Assembly (NCBI GenBank): GCA_009787485.1
Contig: WQWP01000108.1
Location: forward strand, 1-7,198
Origin: Lentimicrobiaceae bacterium
Lineage (GTDB): Bacteria; Bacteroidota; Bacteroidia; Bacteroidales; WCHB1-69
Direction: 5' to 3'
DNA: 7,198 nt
Shown here piece by piece: positions 1 to 6,733 of the stretch. A program made the position numbers and the translations under genes. Each line of letters starts with the position of its first letter. Positions within the stretch are counted from its first letter, which is position 1. Below the pieces are notes generated by a model, which was given only the letters and a program-made list of their open reading frames with translations, was not told where the DNA came from and did no database searches.

Positions 1-2
1 CA

Positions 3-3000
3 CACAGTATGTCTGGATGGACAGTTTGGGATTTCTCCAATGCTGTTACCCCACATAATGCCAGAGCAAACATGTATGTTGGATACGAAAAATGGTTGGT
101 TTCCTCTTCTATTGATTTAACGGGCACTTCGGCACAACTTGAATTTGATCTTTTCTATACTTCCTATGGCTCCGCAAATCCACCTACCATACCGGCATCT
201 CCTCAAGGCAGACGATTCGTGGTACTTATTTCTCTTGACAACGGGGGCACATGGAATGCTGCCAATACATTGAGACAATGGGATGATAAAGGCTCAGAAT
301 ATGTATTCTCCCAATTAACAAATGTGCCGCAACGTGTAATCATCCCACTTCTTGATGGCGCAGGAAACCCATATACCGGCAACGTAAAAATTGCTTTCTA
401 TGCCGAGTCTTTGATTAATGAAGGCGACAACGATCTTCACATTGATAATTTCCAGGTGCTTGGTTTGAATCCCTGTTTCTATTCTCCGACCATAACCTTA
501 CAAAGCGTTACGGCTACCAATGCAACCATTGGTTTTACAGCGAACGATGCCGGAGTAGCCTGCCAATATGTTTACGCAGAAAGTGCTACGATAACCGATC
601 CGGATGCCGGTACGCCCGTTTCTACAACCGATAATCCGTTTACGATTACAGGACTTAATCCTGCTACGCAATATACCGTTTGGGTAAAAGCAGTTTGTGG
701 CGCCGGCTATTCTAACTGGTCGCTTCCTTTATCTTTTACTACCGAACCTTTGCCCGCTACCGTTCCTTACATTTGCACGTTTGAAGATGATGATCCGGAG
801 TCTGACCTTTGGAAAAAGGCAGCCAGCGGACTTTGGGGCCCCACCATGCAGTGGTATCGCGGCACGGCAGCCGGAAATGGCGGCACTGAGACCGGAACAA
901 AGGCAATGTTTACTTCAAAGGATGGCATTAGTTTTGCCAACGATGTCAATTACACGCAATATGCATTTATGTGGCGTGATATTGATTTCGGACCCAATGT
1001 GGGCACCTATAATTTGAAATTTGATTTCAGATGCGAAGGGTTGGTTTACGCCGGTCAGGTTTACGACAGAATTGATGTACTGCTTGTTGACCCATTTGAG
1101 GTCTTCAATGTGAATACACTTTACGGCATACAGATTGGCTATACCTATGGTAGCGCCGATTGGAGTTCTGAGGTATTACAGATCAGCAACGTCTCAGGCG
1201 TTCAATGTTTAATGTTTGTTGGGGTTGTATTATATATGAATCCCAATGCGGCTATTGACAATATTAAGATTGAAGAAGCTACATGTATTATCCCTTATGA
1301 TCTTTTGATTACAGATATGACCTCCTCCGGCGTAACGATTGATTTTACGCCTACGGGCGCCGATTTCTATATCGCTTCATACAGAACAACTTCTTCTTCT
1401 ACTATAATTCATGAAACCTTCACGGCTCCGCCTTATACCATATCCATACCGGGTGGGCAGGATTTAGATTATGTATGTGCGGTAAGATCCGTTTGCGGAG
1501 AGGATACCACTAAATTTTCAAATTCACTTTTCTTTACCCTGCCCTGTGCGCCATTTGAGATTCCATGGGAGGAAGGATTTGAGAGCATAACAGCCCATAA
1601 TACACTTCCACCTTGTATGAGAGCCACTACGTTAGGCGGTTTGGTGCTGACCTCCGTAGGACCTCAGCCGCAATATGACCTGGAGGCGCACACCGGAAAC
1701 AACTTCGCCTGTTTCAGATATAGTTGCGATGACTATATTTATACGCCGTCATTCGATTTGTTGAACGAAACCACTTACAAATTTTCATTCTGGTATGTTA
1801 CCACCGGATACTCCGGCTGGCAAACCCTACAGGCAGAGTTGAGAGATGCAATTACAGGAGAATTAGTACAAATCATAGGAACGCCTTTGAGCAATGTGCT
1901 CAATACTAATTGGGTGCAATTTTCAGGAGTTTTTACTCCTTCTGCAGCAGGACTTTATACTATTGCTATTTATTGTAAATCAACCGGCGTGCAAGGATTC
2001 TTAACAATAGATGATTTGGCATTAATGGCGCTCGACTTTTACACCATAACCGCCACAGCGGGCGAAGGCGGAACCATAGATCCCGCCGGCGAAATAAAAG
2101 TAAACGAGGGCGATTCAAAAACATTTACCATTACGCCAAATACAGGTTACCACATTCTGTCGGTTTCAGTTGACGGAGTCCCAATCGCCTACTCAGTTAA
2201 TCCGGAGCTAACCGCAACATTTACTTATACTTTTGAAAATGTTACCAACAACCACACGATAACCGCCACTTTCGCGCTTAATTGCTACCTGCCTGTAATT
2301 AATACAGGCGACGGAGTTACAGTTACGCCAACGACTTGCATTCCGCATGGTTCATCGGTTACCTTTACCATCACGCCCGATTATTGTTACGATATCACTC
2401 AGGTATTGATTAATGGCGTTAATCAAGGCGCCAATTATACAATTGCTAATGTAACCGGTAAACCAACCATTGTGGTAAGCACGTCGCTCCGAAAATATAC
2501 AGTTACCGCCACTCCTGCTCAAGGTATAGATCCTTTGGGTTATATTACACCTTCCGGAACTTCTTCCGTAGATTGCGGCGAGGATAAGGAATATTTCTTC
2601 CATCCCATAGAAGGACACCGCGTAAGTGGAGTGTTTGTTAACGGAGAGCAGGTACCGGCGCCTAACTACATACTTAATTACACTTTAAAAAATATTCGTG
2701 TAAATACCACCATTCATGTTGAGTTTGAAAAACTTCCGCAATACATGATCCAATTTGGACCACGCGCCGCGCAAAACGCAGGCGGGGTAGTATTTCCAAC
2801 CAAAGAACCGGATGCAGAATTTTTCATTTACGTTGATACCGCTACGGTGAGTTGTCCATTCACCATTGAAGCTTTTGATGGATTTGAAATTGATAAAGTA
2901 TATGTAGATGGCGCAGTAGTTAACGTAACAGGAACCTCAACAGCTACCTACGAATTTGTTAATGTGTCTGCCAACCACACTATTTTTGCTACCTTCAAAC

Positions 3001-4658
3001 CCATCATGTTTACGATTATAGCAACGGCTGATTTGAATGGTACAATTAATCCAAATGGCACCATACAAGTAGCCTGGGGTGATGACCAAACTTTCCACGC
3101 TATTGCAAATGAAGGATGCGAACTCATTGATGTTATTGTAAATGGTGAAAGTATTGGCGCTATCAACAGCTACACGTTTGAAGATGTAAGAGCCAACGGT
3201 TCCATTCACGCAGTCTTCTCAAAGATAGTTTATCCTATTACCACTGCTGTAATAGGAGGAAACGGACACATTATTCCTTCTGCCAACCCAATCATGGTGG
3301 TGCATGGCAATAGTGTTACCCTCACTTTTGTTCCCGATCAGGGCTACACAGTAAATACTGTAGTTATTGACAACGTGCCTCACCCTGCGGCAGCATTGGC
3401 AGGAACTTACACTTTTACCAATGTAACTCAAGCTCACGATGTAGTTGTAACCTTCAAAAAACTCACATACACCATTACGTCAACGGTTACGGTGGGCGGA
3501 TTTATTGACCCGGCCGGAACCATTTTCGTAACGCACGGCGAGCATTCACCCACTTATGTATTTGATGCCTATGAAGGCTATTACATCTCATCGGTACTTG
3601 TGGATGGTGTAGTGAATCATGAAGCTATGGCTAATGGCATATATCGTTTCTTTAATGTAACAGCGAACCACACGATACTTGTAATGTTCGCCCGCGACAG
3701 CTATACCATTGCGGCAACAGCTACCCAAGGCGGATCTATTACTCCATCGGGTATTGTAACAGTGCCAAGCGGTACAAATAGAAGATTCGATTTTGGACCC
3801 CAACAAGGCTTTGAACTATTTCGAGTAATGATTGACGGACTCAACGACGAAGAAGCCTTAGCAAATGGATACTATACCTTTATGAATGTGTTAGACGATC
3901 ACTCCATTGCTACACATTTTAGAAAGCTAACTTATACGGTTACCTTACCGCTCCCCGACGATTGCACCACGGTTATTCCGGAAGATGGTTCTACTATGAA
4001 TATCATTACGGTTGAATACGGCGACAGGTTTGCATTTACTGTAAACATAGCCGATCCTTGCAGTCAATCGAACATCATTGTTAGATCTAACGGCATGATA
4101 ATTGTTCCAACGGGAGGAGTTTACACCATCAATAATATTACAAGCGATCAAATAGTTACGATTGTGAATGCCGAATTAAACCAATATCGCATTACCGCAA
4201 GAGCTTTCGCAGGCGGAACGATTGATCCGGATGGTATTTATATGGTAACCCATGGATCAGAGGAATCATTCATGATTACGCCAAACTTAAACTTCAAAAT
4301 TGATAAAGTTGAAGTAAATGGAGCCCCTGTTGTATTAGCAGGTAATGTTTATACACTTAAAAACATCATAGCGGATGCCATTATTGAAGCCCACTTCAAA
4401 CGTGATGATGTAGGCATTGATGAAAACAATCCTGTTATCAATGTGTTTAGTTACAGCAACTTGGTTACTATCATGAACAAAGATCTTGTTCCCGTGAAAC
4501 AAGTTGAAATCATGGATGTGTTTGGCAGGGTTGTATGGCACGGTCAAGCAAATTCTGAAAAAACTGAAATTACGCTGCATGTGGCTGCCGGCATCTATGC
4601 TGTTCGCATTCACACCGGCGATAATCAATACCTTACTACTAAAGTTGTTATTAATTAA
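3..4658 (+). CDS. Giant multidomain adhesin-like surface protein with T9SS-type sorting domain (5' partial)
   Basis: The frame is open to the window edge. The ATG at 9 has no leader and falls inside a jelly-roll fold, so the true start is upstream. Numbering from that ATG: choice-of-anchor J/cleaved-adhesin-like domain about 1-154 (ends DNDLHIDNFQV); fibronectin III-like 156-248 (ITGLNPATQYTVWVKAVC); second anchor-J-like domain about 250-425 (ends AAIDNIKIEEA); degenerate FnIII-like 426-512; third anchor-J-like domain 513-676 (starts PWEEGFES, ends LTIDDLALMAL); ten InlB-B/Flg_new_2-like beta repeats 678-1465; C-terminal sorting domain about 1468-1549. No catalytic motif is visible. Known for such proteins: Sec export, then T9SS translocation, with attachment to or release from the surface. 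I infer an adhesin, matrix or glycan-binding role; a protease or glycosidase domain could lie upstream of the window. The gene ends at a strong terminator. Confidence is high for the architecture and low for the ligand. Confidence 0.93.
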   Translation, partial: HSMSGWTVWDFSNAVTPHNARANMYVGYEKWLVSSSIDLTGTSAQLEFDLFYTSYGSANPPTIPASPQGRRFVVLISLDNGGTWNAANTLRQWDDKGSEYVFSQLTNVPQRVIIPLLDGAGNPYTGNVKIAFYAESLINEGDNDLHIDNFQVLGLNPCFYSPTITLQSVTATNATIGFTANDAGVACQYVYAESATITDPDAGTPVSTTDNPFTITGLNPATQYTVWVKAVCGAGYSNWSLPLSFTTEPLPATVPYICTFEDDDPESDLWKKAASGLWGPTMQWYRGTAAGNGGTETGTKAMFTSKDGISFANDVNYTQYAFMWRDIDFGPNVGTYNLKFDFRCEGLVYAGQVYDRIDVLLVDPFEVFNVNTLYGIQIGYTYGSADWSSEVLQISNVSGVQCLMFVGVVLYMNPNAAIDNIKIEEATCIIPYDLLITDMTSSGVTIDFTPTGADFYIASYRTTSSSTIIHETFTAPPYTISIPGGQDLDYVCAVRSVCGEDTTKFSNSLFFTLPCAPFEIPWEEGFESITAHNTLPPCMRATTLGGLVLTSVGPQPQYDLEAHTGNNFACFRYSCDDYIYTPSFDLLNETTYKFSFWYVTTGYSGWQTLQAELRDAITGELVQIIGTPLSNVLNTNWVQFSGVFTPSAAGLYTIAIYCKSTGVQGFLTIDDLALMALDFYTITATAGEGGTIDPAGEIKVNEGDSKTFTITPNTGYHILSVSVDGVPIAYSVNPELTATFTYTFENVTNNHTITATFALNCYLPVINTGDGVTVTPTTCIPHGSSVTFTITPDYCYDITQVLINGVNQGANYTIANVTGKPTIVVSTSLRKYTVTATPAQGIDPLGYITPSGTSSVDCGEDKEYFFHPIEGHRVSGVFVNGEQVPAPNYILNYTLKNIRVNTTIHVEFEKLPQYMIQFGPRAAQNAGGVVFPTKEPDAEFFIYVDTATVSCPFTIEAFDGFEIDKVYVDGAVVNVTGTSTATYEFVNVSANHTIFATFKPIMFTIIATADLNGTINPNGTIQVAWGDDQTFHAIANEGCELIDVIVNGESIGAINSYTFEDVRANGSIHAVFSKIVYPITTAVIGGNGHIIPSANPIMVVHGNSVTLTFVPDQGYTVNTVVIDNVPHPAAALAGTYTFTNVTQAHDVVVTFKKLTYTITSTVTVGGFIDPAGTIFVTHGEHSPTYVFDAYEGYYISSVLVDGVVNHEAMANGIYRFFNVTANHTILVMFARDSYTIAATATQGGSITPSGIVTVPSGTNRRFDFGPQQGFELFRVMIDGLNDEEALANGYYTFMNVLDDHSIATHFRKLTYTVTLPLPDDCTTVIPEDGSTMNIITVEYGDRFAFTVNIADPCSQSNIIVRSNGMIIVPTGGVYTINNITSDQIVTIVNAELNQYRITARAFAGGTIDPDGIYMVTHGSEESFMITPNLNFKIDKVEVNGAPVVLAGNVYTLKNIIADAIIEAHFKRDDVGIDENNPVINVFSYSNLVTIMNKDLVPVKQVEIMDVFGRVVWHGQANSEKTEITLHVAAGIYAVRIHTGDNQYLTTKVVIN
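2040..4403 (+). repeat. Ten degenerate ~72-89 aa beta repeats in the adhesin (InlB B-repeat / Flg_new_2 type)
   Basis: Ten tandem units begin at residues 678, 757, 829, 911, 1000, 1074, 1153, 1231, 1308 and 1392 (counting from the ATG at 9). Nucleotide starts are 2040, 2277, 2493, 2739, 3006, 3228, 3465, 3699, 3930 and 4182. The shared pattern is a YTITATA-like first strand, GG(T/S)I-x-P-x-G, a V-x-x-G turn, a TFTI-x-P-x-x-GY segment, V-x-VDG/NG, a YTF-x-NVTANHTI-like motif and a final ATF strand. The units are clearly homologous but strongly diverged, in both protein and DNA. They are therefore an old stalk-like array rather than a recent expansion. Such repeats usually act as an extended spacer that holds binding domains away from the cell; that role is inferred here. 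Units 2, 3 and 9 depart most from the pattern. Confidence 0.85.
4410..4655 (+). other. T9SS type A-like C-terminal sorting domain (encoded)
   Basis: The last ~82 residues start VGIDENNPVINVFS and continue with a VEIMDVFGRVVW strand, a VAAGIYAVRI strand and a TTKVVIN end. This matches the usual order of the Bacteroidetes Por-secretion C-terminal domain: linker, PxP-like strand, D-xxGR strand, LxxGxYxV strand, KxxI end. The domain directs the protein through T9SS and is normally removed by the PorU sortase, which attaches the protein to anionic LPS or releases it. The usual Y-PNP motif near the domain start is absent; FSYSN stands in its place. The domain sits directly after repeat 10 at the protein's natural C-terminus, as expected. 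Confidence 0.85.
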
Positions 4659-4703
4659 AAACAATAAACAAAAATAGTAGTTTTTTTAATAATTTTTGGA
4701 CGG

Positions 4704-4732
4704 AAAGGGCGCTCGAAAAAGAGCGCCTTTTT
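4704..4732 (+). terminator. Intrinsic terminator after the adhesin gene
   Basis: A perfect 7-bp GC-rich stem (GGCGCTC at 4708-4714, GAGCGCC at 4721-4727) encloses a GAAAAA loop and is followed directly by TTTTT. A G-T pair and the A4704-4706/T4729-4731 pairs extend the stem. It lies about 50 bp after the adhesin stop codon and closes that transcription unit. The A tract on the 5' side could let it work in the opposite direction too, but no gene on the - strand needs it. Confidence 0.9.
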
Positions 4733-4796
4733 CATCTGTAATTTTTTTCTATTTTTCATACAGATGACACGGAGCAAACAAGATTTTCACAGATAG
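4732..4796. repeat. Interspersed-repeat-like intergenic segment with 9-bp inverted repeat
   Basis: TCATCTGTA at 4732-4740 is the exact reverse complement of TACAGATGA at 4759-4767, with an 18-nt T-rich loop. The downstream sequence (CAGATGACACGG, then TTTTCACAGAT) resembles CAGAT/ACGG-rich non-coding repeats often seen between genes in Bacteroidetes; that resemblance is from memory, not a search. The first 20 nt recur exactly at 6182-6201. The left arm starts inside the T tract of the adhesin terminator. No ORF crosses the segment. Confidence 0.5.
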
Positions 4797-4911
4797 TTTT
4801 CACTCATTGGGTATAGAAAATTAAAAAAAATACAAATTTGGCAGGTTTTATTCGGGAATTTTCATTATAAACACCAATGTGGTTTTTAAAAAACGTGGTT
4901 TTTTATAATAT
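4768..4911. other. AT-rich intergenic DNA, no gene seen
   Basis: This is the central part of the 322-bp gap between the adhesin and the ATPase gene. It has homopolymeric A and T runs and a short direct repeat (GTGGTTTTT at 4880-4887 and again near 4896). I see no credible reading frame, tRNA or structured RNA. The A/T tracts just upstream of the promoter could act as UP-like or bent DNA, but this is only a suggestion. Confidence 0.5.
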
Positions 4912-4941
4912 AAAATGATTTGAAATAAAATGATTTGAAAT
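4912..4941. repeat. Perfect 15-bp tandem duplication upstream of the ATPase promoter
   Basis: The unit AAAATGATTTGAAAT occurs twice head to tail (4912-4926 and 4927-4941) with no mismatch. Each copy carries a TTTG (4919-4922 and 4934-4937), the core of the Bacteroidetes -33 element. Neither sits at the usual ~19-21 bp from the -7 element at 4950; the gaps are about 27 and 12 bp. The duplication could be slippage-derived or a tandem regulator site. Confidence 0.7.
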
Positions 4942-4949
4942 AATTTTAT

Positions 4950-4957
4950 TACTTTTG
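4950..4957 (+). promoter_or_regulatory. Bacteroidetes-type -7 promoter element of the ATPase gene
   Basis: TACTTTTG matches the Bacteroidetes primary sigma consensus TAnnTTTG exactly and lies 31 bp before the ATG at 4981. Transcription would begin near 4964, giving a short A-rich leader (AAATCAAACAAAT) with no Shine-Dalgarno sequence, as is usual in this phylum. A well-spaced -33 TTTG is not visible. With the terminator upstream, this supports independent transcription of the ATPase gene. Confidence 0.65.
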
Positions 4958-4980
4958 CCGCAAAATTAAATCAAACAAAT

Positions 4981-6120
4981 ATGGAAACGCCTTTTGTTTA
5001 TGGGAAGTTAGCAACACTTGGTAATTATACGAATCGCCAAAAAGAATTACAACTGCTAAAAAACAATTTTGTAAATCTTATCAATACCACAATTATTTCG
5101 CCACGACGCTGGGGAAAGAGTTCATTGGTTAATCATGTATCACAAATTATTCAGAAAGAGCACAATACAGAAATAATAATGTGTCATTTAGATATTTTTA
5201 ATTGTCGCACAGAAGAGCAGTTTTACAAGGCTTATGCAAATGCTATCTTGAGGTCAACCTCAACGAAATGGGAAGAATTTGTAGCCGGTGTGAAAAAATA
5301 TTTAGGAAGGTTTTTGCCGAAAATATCATTCTCAGATGCGACGCAAGCTTATGAATTGTCGTTTGGCATTGAGTTGAAAGAGGCGGAACTTTCCTTAGAC
5401 GAGATATTAGATTTACCTCAACAAATAGCCTCTGATACAGGGAAAAAGATCGTGGTGTGCATTGATGAGTTTCAAAATATAAATGAATATGGCGATTCGC
5501 TGGCATTTCAACGGAAGTTACGCGCACACTGGCAATTACACAATAAAGTTTGCTATTGTTTATATGGTAGTAAGCGCCACTTGTTAATGAATATTTTTAA
5601 TAGTTATGAAATGCCCTTTTATAAATTTGGAGATATTCTTTTTCTTCAAAAAATTAGTCGTGAAGATTGGGTAAAATTTATTTCCGAACGATTTACAGCA
5701 ACCGGAAAACAAATCTCTGATACATTAAGCGGAAAAATTGCGGATACTATGCAAAATCATCCCTATTATGTACAACAGTACAGTCAACAAGTGTGGCTAC
5801 GTACCGATGTAAAATGTACCGAAATGATTATGGAAGAAGCATTAGAAGGATTGATTGACCAATTGAGTCTTCTTTTTACCAATATCATTGATTCGCTTGC
5901 GGCGCGTCAAATTGCTTTTTTGACGGCAATTGTGGCAGGAGAAACCAATTTTTCCTCAAAAGAGGTATTGAAAAAATATGATTTGGGAACATCAGCGAAT
6001 ATTAAAAACTTAAAGAATGCGCTTTTAGAAAAAGATTTAATAGATATTTTACCGCATAAAACAATTGAGCTGCAAGATCCTGTTTTATTGCTTTGGTTGA
6101 AGAAAGTATATCTTGATTGA
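4981..6120 (+). CDS. P-loop ATPase of the archaeal ATPase / STAND-like type with C-terminal winged helix
   Basis: A complete 379-residue cytoplasmic protein with no signal peptide or membrane segment. Visible motifs: a P-loop SPRRWGKSSLV at 40-50 (K46, S47), with Ser where the Walker A consensus has Gly; Walker B IVVCIDEFQNI around 157-167 (D162, E163); a sensor-like LYGSKRHLL around 194-202; and HPYYVQQ at 260-266, matching the GNPYYxQ-like helical motif of this family. The C-terminal ~75 residues look like a winged helix (TNFSSKEVLKKYDLGTSANI, ending LQDPVLLLWLKK). The order fits PF01637-like ATPases of the MNS/STAND group, where ATP hydrolysis is thought to drive a conformational switch. 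Substrate and partner are unknown for most members. It stands alone, with its own promoter and a possible terminator. A role in mobile-element upkeep, defence or regulation is possible but nothing nearby decides it. The ATG at 4981 is the first in frame and fits the promoter spacing. Confidence 0.88.
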   Translation: METPFVYGKLATLGNYTNRQKELQLLKNNFVNLINTTIISPRRWGKSSLVNHVSQIIQKEHNTEIIMCHLDIFNCRTEEQFYKAYANAILRSTSTKWEEFVAGVKKYLGRFLPKISFSDATQAYELSFGIELKEAELSLDEILDLPQQIASDTGKKIVVCIDEFQNINEYGDSLAFQRKLRAHWQLHNKVCYCLYGSKRHLLMNIFNSYEMPFYKFGDILFLQKISREDWVKFISERFTATGKQISDTLSGKIADTMQNHPYYVQQYSQQVWLRTDVKCTEMIMEEALEGLIDQLSLLFTNIIDSLAARQIAFLTAIVAGETNFSSKEVLKKYDLGTSANIKNLKNALLEKDLIDILPHKTIELQDPVLLLWLKKVYLD

Positions 6121-6146
6121 GTAGCCATATATTCAATGATCACACG

Positions 6147-6170
6147 GTTTGCGCCTCCGCGCCTTTGCGA
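6147..6170. repeat. Three imperfect GCG-rich 8-mer units
   Basis: GTTTGCGC, CTCCGCGC and CTTTGCGA lie head to tail, sharing a T/C-rich half followed by GCG. The tract stands out sharply from its AT-rich surroundings. Similar TTTGCG-type oligomer runs occur between genes in many Bacteroidetes genomes (from memory). It falls between the ATPase stop and the sigma factor gene and is not coding. Confidence 0.5.
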
Positions 6171-6179
6171 GATTTTTTT
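6155..6179 (+). terminator. Possible weak intrinsic terminator after the ATPase gene
   Basis: CTC-(C)-GC at 6155-6160 can pair with GCGAG at 6167-6171 (one bulged C, 6-nt loop), followed by A and seven T residues at 6173-6179. The stem is only five base pairs, so efficiency is doubtful. Its place 35 bp after the ATPase stop and before the sigma factor promoter region is right for a terminator. Confidence 0.35.
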
Positions 6180-6181
6180 CC

Positions 6182-6206
6182 TCATCTGTAATTTTTTTCT
6201 ACTTTT
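6182..6206. repeat. Second copy of the short intergenic motif
   Basis: TCATCTGTAATTTTTTTCTA at 6182-6201 is identical to 4732-4751. The match continues, after one mismatch, through TTTT (24 of 25 positions). The paired TACAGATGA arm found after the first copy is missing here. This copy sits directly before the sigma factor gene and overlaps its possible -7 element. Confidence 0.7.
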
Positions 6207-6207
6207 A
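6200..6207 (+). promoter_or_regulatory. Possible -7 promoter element of the sigma factor operon
   Basis: TACTTTTA differs from TAnnTTTG only in the last base and lies 33 bp before the ATG at 6233. That spacing is almost the same as for the exact element of the ATPase gene (31 bp). No clear -33 TTG is seen at the right distance. ECF operons often drive their own transcription from non-standard promoters, so the true promoter may differ. Confidence 0.35.
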
Positions 6208-6232
6208 GCGACTAATAGAAAAAAACAATTTC

Positions 6233-6721
6233 ATGAGTAATTCCAACCCCGAAAAAGCATTTATAGACCTCATCCGGCAAAACGAGCACCTCATCTACAA
6301 AGTGTGCTCCATGTATATTTCTAATGAGTTTCCGCTGGCAGACCTCTATCAGGAGGTGGTGTACAATTTATGGAAAAGTTTTCCAAAATTCCGGAACGAA
6401 TGCTCGGAATCTACCTTTATGTACCGTATTGCGCTGAATACCTGCATTACCGGAATGAGAAAAGAACTGAGACGCCCACAACATATTCCCATTCTTGAGC
6501 TCAAAGAATGTTTAATTGAACCGGAGTCTATGCATGAAAACATCAAAGAAATGTATAAACTTATTTATCAGTTAAATACATTGGAGCGCGCCATTATTTT
6601 GCTTTATTTAGAAGAAAAATCATATCAGGAAATTGCCGATATTACAGGATTGACGTTGAACAATATAGCTATAAAAATTAAACGTATCAAAGAAAAATTA
6701 AAAAAAATGTCTGAAATTTAA
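6233..6721 (+). CDS. ECF-type RNA polymerase sigma-70 family factor
   Basis: A complete 162-residue protein with the two-domain ECF layout. Sigma2 spans about residues 10-80: LIYKVCSMYI, then DLYQEVVYNLWKSF (D37-F50, region 2.2 core-binding helix), then STFMYRIALNTCI (60-72, region 2.3-2.4). Sigma4 spans about 108-158: LNTLERAIILLYL, then a helix-turn-helix SYQEIADITGLTLNNIAIKIKR (130-151). A ~28-residue linker replaces sigma3. It directs core polymerase to a specific promoter set; the targets are unknown. The product lacks any fused sensor or SnoaL-like extension. The ATG at 6233 follows an A-rich leader and gives the normal family N-terminus. The next gene starts 12 bp after the stop, so the two are probably co-transcribed and the partner may control this factor. 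It lacks the FecR-like anti-sigma and SusC neighbours that mark the polysaccharide-utilisation ECFs of Bacteroidetes. Confidence 0.93.
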   Translation: MSNSNPEKAFIDLIRQNEHLIYKVCSMYISNEFPLADLYQEVVYNLWKSFPKFRNECSESTFMYRIALNTCITGMRKELRRPQHIPILELKECLIEPESMHENIKEMYKLIYQLNTLERAIILLYLEEKSYQEIADITGLTLNNIAIKIKRIKEKLKKMSEI

Positions 6722-6733
6722 AAAAAGAAAACT

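Noticed and set aside
697..1017. 106-codon + strand frame inside the adhesin gene
   Set aside because: It is out of frame with a well-supported domain, and its translation has no recognisable fold or leader.
2937..3209. Two overlapping - strand frames (2937-3209 and 2948-3166)
   Set aside because: Both lie opposite beta repeats 4-5, whose protein pattern is clear; stop-free antisense frames are expected from the repeat codon pattern.
2040..4403. Recombination-prone DNA repeat array or CRISPR-like array
   Set aside because: The units are ~216-267 bp, encode protein and are strongly diverged in DNA; there are no identical short repeats with spacers.
4335..4664. Open frame of 109 codons on the - strand
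   Set aside because: It overlaps the strongly supported C-terminal domain of the adhesin, has no domain-like pattern and no promoter; it is a shadow of the + strand gene.
4953..4965. Small inverted repeat TTTTGC-C-GCAAAA over the -7 element
   Set aside because: A one-base centre cannot form a hairpin, and TTTTGCCGCAAAA follows from the -7 element and an A-rich start region; operator function is not supported.
4981..6120. Transposase or IS-associated IstB-like ATPase
   Set aside because: The SPRRWGKSSLV and HPYYVQQ motifs and the winged-helix end fit the archaeal ATPase type rather than IstB or TniB, and no transposase or terminal inverted repeats flank it.
5907..6185. - strand frame covering the ATPase C-terminus and spacer
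   Set aside because: It overlaps the winged-helix region of the ATPase and its N-terminal part is translated from the GCG/T-rich spacer; there is no coding signal.
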